Assembly: GCF_001421515.1 (NCBI RefSeq)
Contig: NZ_LMKM01000005.1
Coordinates: 62,609 to 126,608, forward strand
From: Pedobacter sp. Leaf216
GTDB lineage: Bacteria; Bacteroidota; Bacteroidia; Sphingobacteriales; Sphingobacteriaceae
Direction: 5' to 3'
DNA: 64,000 bases
The translations under genes and the position numbers were made by a program. Positions 62,254 to 64,000 of the stretch are shown one piece after another. The notes under the pieces were generated by a model. It worked only from the letters and a program-made list of their open reading frames with translations. It did not search any database and was not told the origin of the DNA. Within the stretch, counting starts at the first letter, position 1. Every line of letters starts with the position of its first letter.

Positions 62254-64000
62254 TGAAAAAAAATATATTTTATCTCCTTCTTGCCCTTGTAATTTTACAG
62301 GTTGCCGGATGTAAAAAAGATGGATTTCTTCAGGACGGATCTTTTAGCGGGGGTAACGATGTTACTGAAGCGCAACTGTGGGCCAATCCTGATTATGCCA
62401 GAAATTTTTTAAACAATGTTTATGCCTCACTTTCCGATCGGTATAACCTTGGCGATGGTGCCTTATTAGCCTCTGGAAGTGATGAAGCCGTAAATTCAAA
62501 TCAGAATGCCTCAATTTCTACCCTAAATAATGGTACTTGGAGTCCGGTTAGAACATTTGATGATGTATATGCCGATATGTATGCTGGGATTAGAAAAGCT
62601 AACATGTTCCTCGAAAAGATAGATGCAGCTGCAATTGTGCCAATTGATGAAGTTTTACCAGCAAATGTGCCCGAAAATCAAACCCTTGCTTCGCAAATAG
62701 AGCGTTTAAAAGGGCAGGCTTATTTTTTAAGGGCTTTTTTCGCATTCGAATTGCTTAAACGTTATGGCAGTTTTCCGATAGTAACCAAAACCTTAACCAT
62801 TAACGATAACTTAGATTTGCCAAGAAACACCTTTGATCAGTGTGTTGCGCAGATTTCGGCTGATTGCGAATCGGCAATAACAAGGTTGCCTGCTTCTCCG
62901 TCTGATTGGAATAATGTAAACCGGGGTAGGGCTGCAGGAACTTCAGCAATGGCACTTAAAGCTAGAATGTTGTTGTATGCGGCCAGTCCACAATATAATC
63001 CATCGGGCGATGTTAGCAAATGGCAGGATGCAGCCAATGCGGCAAAAAGGTTAATGGATACTGGTAAACATGGTATATATGCCTCATACCAAAACATATG
63101 GTTATGGAATGTAGCCAATGCAGCTTATAATAATGAGGTTATTTTTGCTACACAAACACTCAATACCAATACGATAGAATCAAATAATGCACCTATTAGC
63201 TACGATGGGGCAAACGGACGTACAAACCCCACACAAGAACTGGTTGATGCTTTTGAAATGAAAACCACGGGTAAACCGATTACAGATGCAGGTTCTGGCT
63301 ATGTAGCCAATAATCCTTATGCCAACCGCGATCCAAGGTTGGGTTTTGCAATATTATATAATTCAGCCTCAATTCAACCAGTTACAGCGCCAGGTAATGC
63401 GGCTTATTTGCTCACACAATTTAAAGGAAAACCTGTAGAAACCTTTGTTGGCGGTAAAGATGGACTTGGCCTAAATGTAAACGCAACAAAAACAGGCTAT
63501 TACATGCGTAAATATTTAAGTGAAAGTGCCGTTTGGGCAGGTACAGCAACCAATGTTCGCCGTCCTTGGATATTTTTTAGGTATGCCGAAGTTTTATTAA
63601 ACTATGCCGAAGCATTAAATGAGGCACAAGGTGTAGCGGCTTTAACAGAAATTCTGAGATCAGTAAATGCAGTTCGCCAAAGAAAAGCTACAACTACTTC
63701 AGCACAAAATGTTGATATGCCTCCATTGCAAACCACAAACCCATCGGGCCCGGGTTATGTTGCCCCAACAAAAGAAGAACTCCGTAAAAGGATTCATAAC
63801 GAACGCCGGGTGGAGCTTTGTTTCGAAGAACACCGTTTTTACGATGTACGCCGCTGGAAAGAAGGCGAAACCACATTTAACAAACCTGTTACAGGAATGC
63901 GCATTGTACAGTTAACGCCAACTACATTTAGCTATACCCCATTTGTGGTAGAAAACAGGGCTTTTACGGCTAAAAACTACTTATATCCAATTTCGCAGAA
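62254..64000 (+). CDS. SusD/RagB-family lipoprotein (second), running off the window
   Basis: 582 codons are visible and the frame is open at the right edge; only the last few residues appear missing, since NYLYPISQ normally comes near the end. Lipobox VAGC with C20 (MKKNIFYLLLALVILQ). SusD features: YLRAFFAFELLKRYGSFPIVTK-like segment, ALKARMLLYAASPQYNP, YAEVLLNYAEALNEAQ and the RIHNERRVELCFEEHRFYDVRRWK end pattern. Partner of the second SusC, 105 bases downstream of it, an unusually long gap for a susC-susD junction. Confidence 0.93.

Noticed and set aside
62254..64000. Truncated pseudogene susD
   Set aside because: The frame is intact to the last base; it is cut only by the window edge.

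Overview
The window reads as chromosomal DNA of a Bacteroidota bacterium, most likely a Pedobacter-like member of the Sphingobacteriaceae. The reasons are low GC, tandem SusC/SusD pairs, TonB receptors with carboxypeptidase-regulatory N-termini, start codons without Shine-Dalgarno sequences but with TAnnTTTG-type -7 boxes, and families such as bacterial alpha-2-macroglobulin with PBP1C, YhhN, DUF3095 and DUF3606. The genus is an inference. No rRNA, tRNA, CRISPR array, prophage or insertion sequence was recognised.

Layout. 0.2-4.1 kb: a large secreted GH31 glycosidase with accessory modules (Fn3, F5/8C, dockerin-like, C-terminal beta module). 4.8-10.5 kb: a complete tripartite RND efflux operon (adaptor, pump, outer-membrane factor). 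10.5-11.4 kb: a tandem array of two alternating palindromic repeat families. 11.5-14.6 kb: aldo/keto reductase, a 21-bp minisatellite, an exported VOC protein and an exported serine hydrolase. 14.6-19.9 kb: two DUF3606-like small proteins, a GT87-type membrane protein, the NHEJ ligase LigD (no Ku nearby) and a Dabb protein. 20-24.6 kb: a beta-trefoil protein, a TonB siderophore receptor and a cyclase-like DUF3095 protein. 24.7-32.4 kb: central and redox metabolism (aldehyde dehydrogenase, quinone reductase-like MDR, CDF transporter, YghZ-type reductase, aldose epimerase, HAD phosphatase) and a Crp-like regulator. 32.4-35.4 kb: PAP2 phosphatase, a stand-alone Vsr-like nuclease, an OB-fold protein and YhhN. 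35.4-44.5 kb: the conserved PBP1C/alpha-2-macroglobulin pair, here interrupted by a very AT-rich gene flanked by about 55-bp direct repeats. 44.7-50.6 kb: NTF2-like protein, hypothetical protein, TopA, glutathione peroxidase and YycJ-like MBL hydrolase. 50.6-52.5 kb: a divergent MarR/MFS pair with matching operators. 52.6-64.0 kb: a LacI-type regulator divergent from susC-susD-susC-susD, the start of a polysaccharide utilisation locus that runs off the right edge.

How the parts fit. The LacI gene carries a perfect 18-bp CG-centred palindrome just upstream and probably controls the Sus genes. MarR and MFS share near-identical 15-bp operators that abut both -7 boxes, a textbook autorepression/efflux module. 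PBP1C and alpha-2-macroglobulin are expected to act together in periplasmic defence and wall repair. The most unusual items are the compound palindrome array, the 21-bp minisatellite, the AT-rich insertion in the PBP1C/A2M unit, the unusual leader and intercistronic hairpin in the Sus operon, and the Vsr-like protein that lacks zinc-ligand cysteines and any methylase partner.
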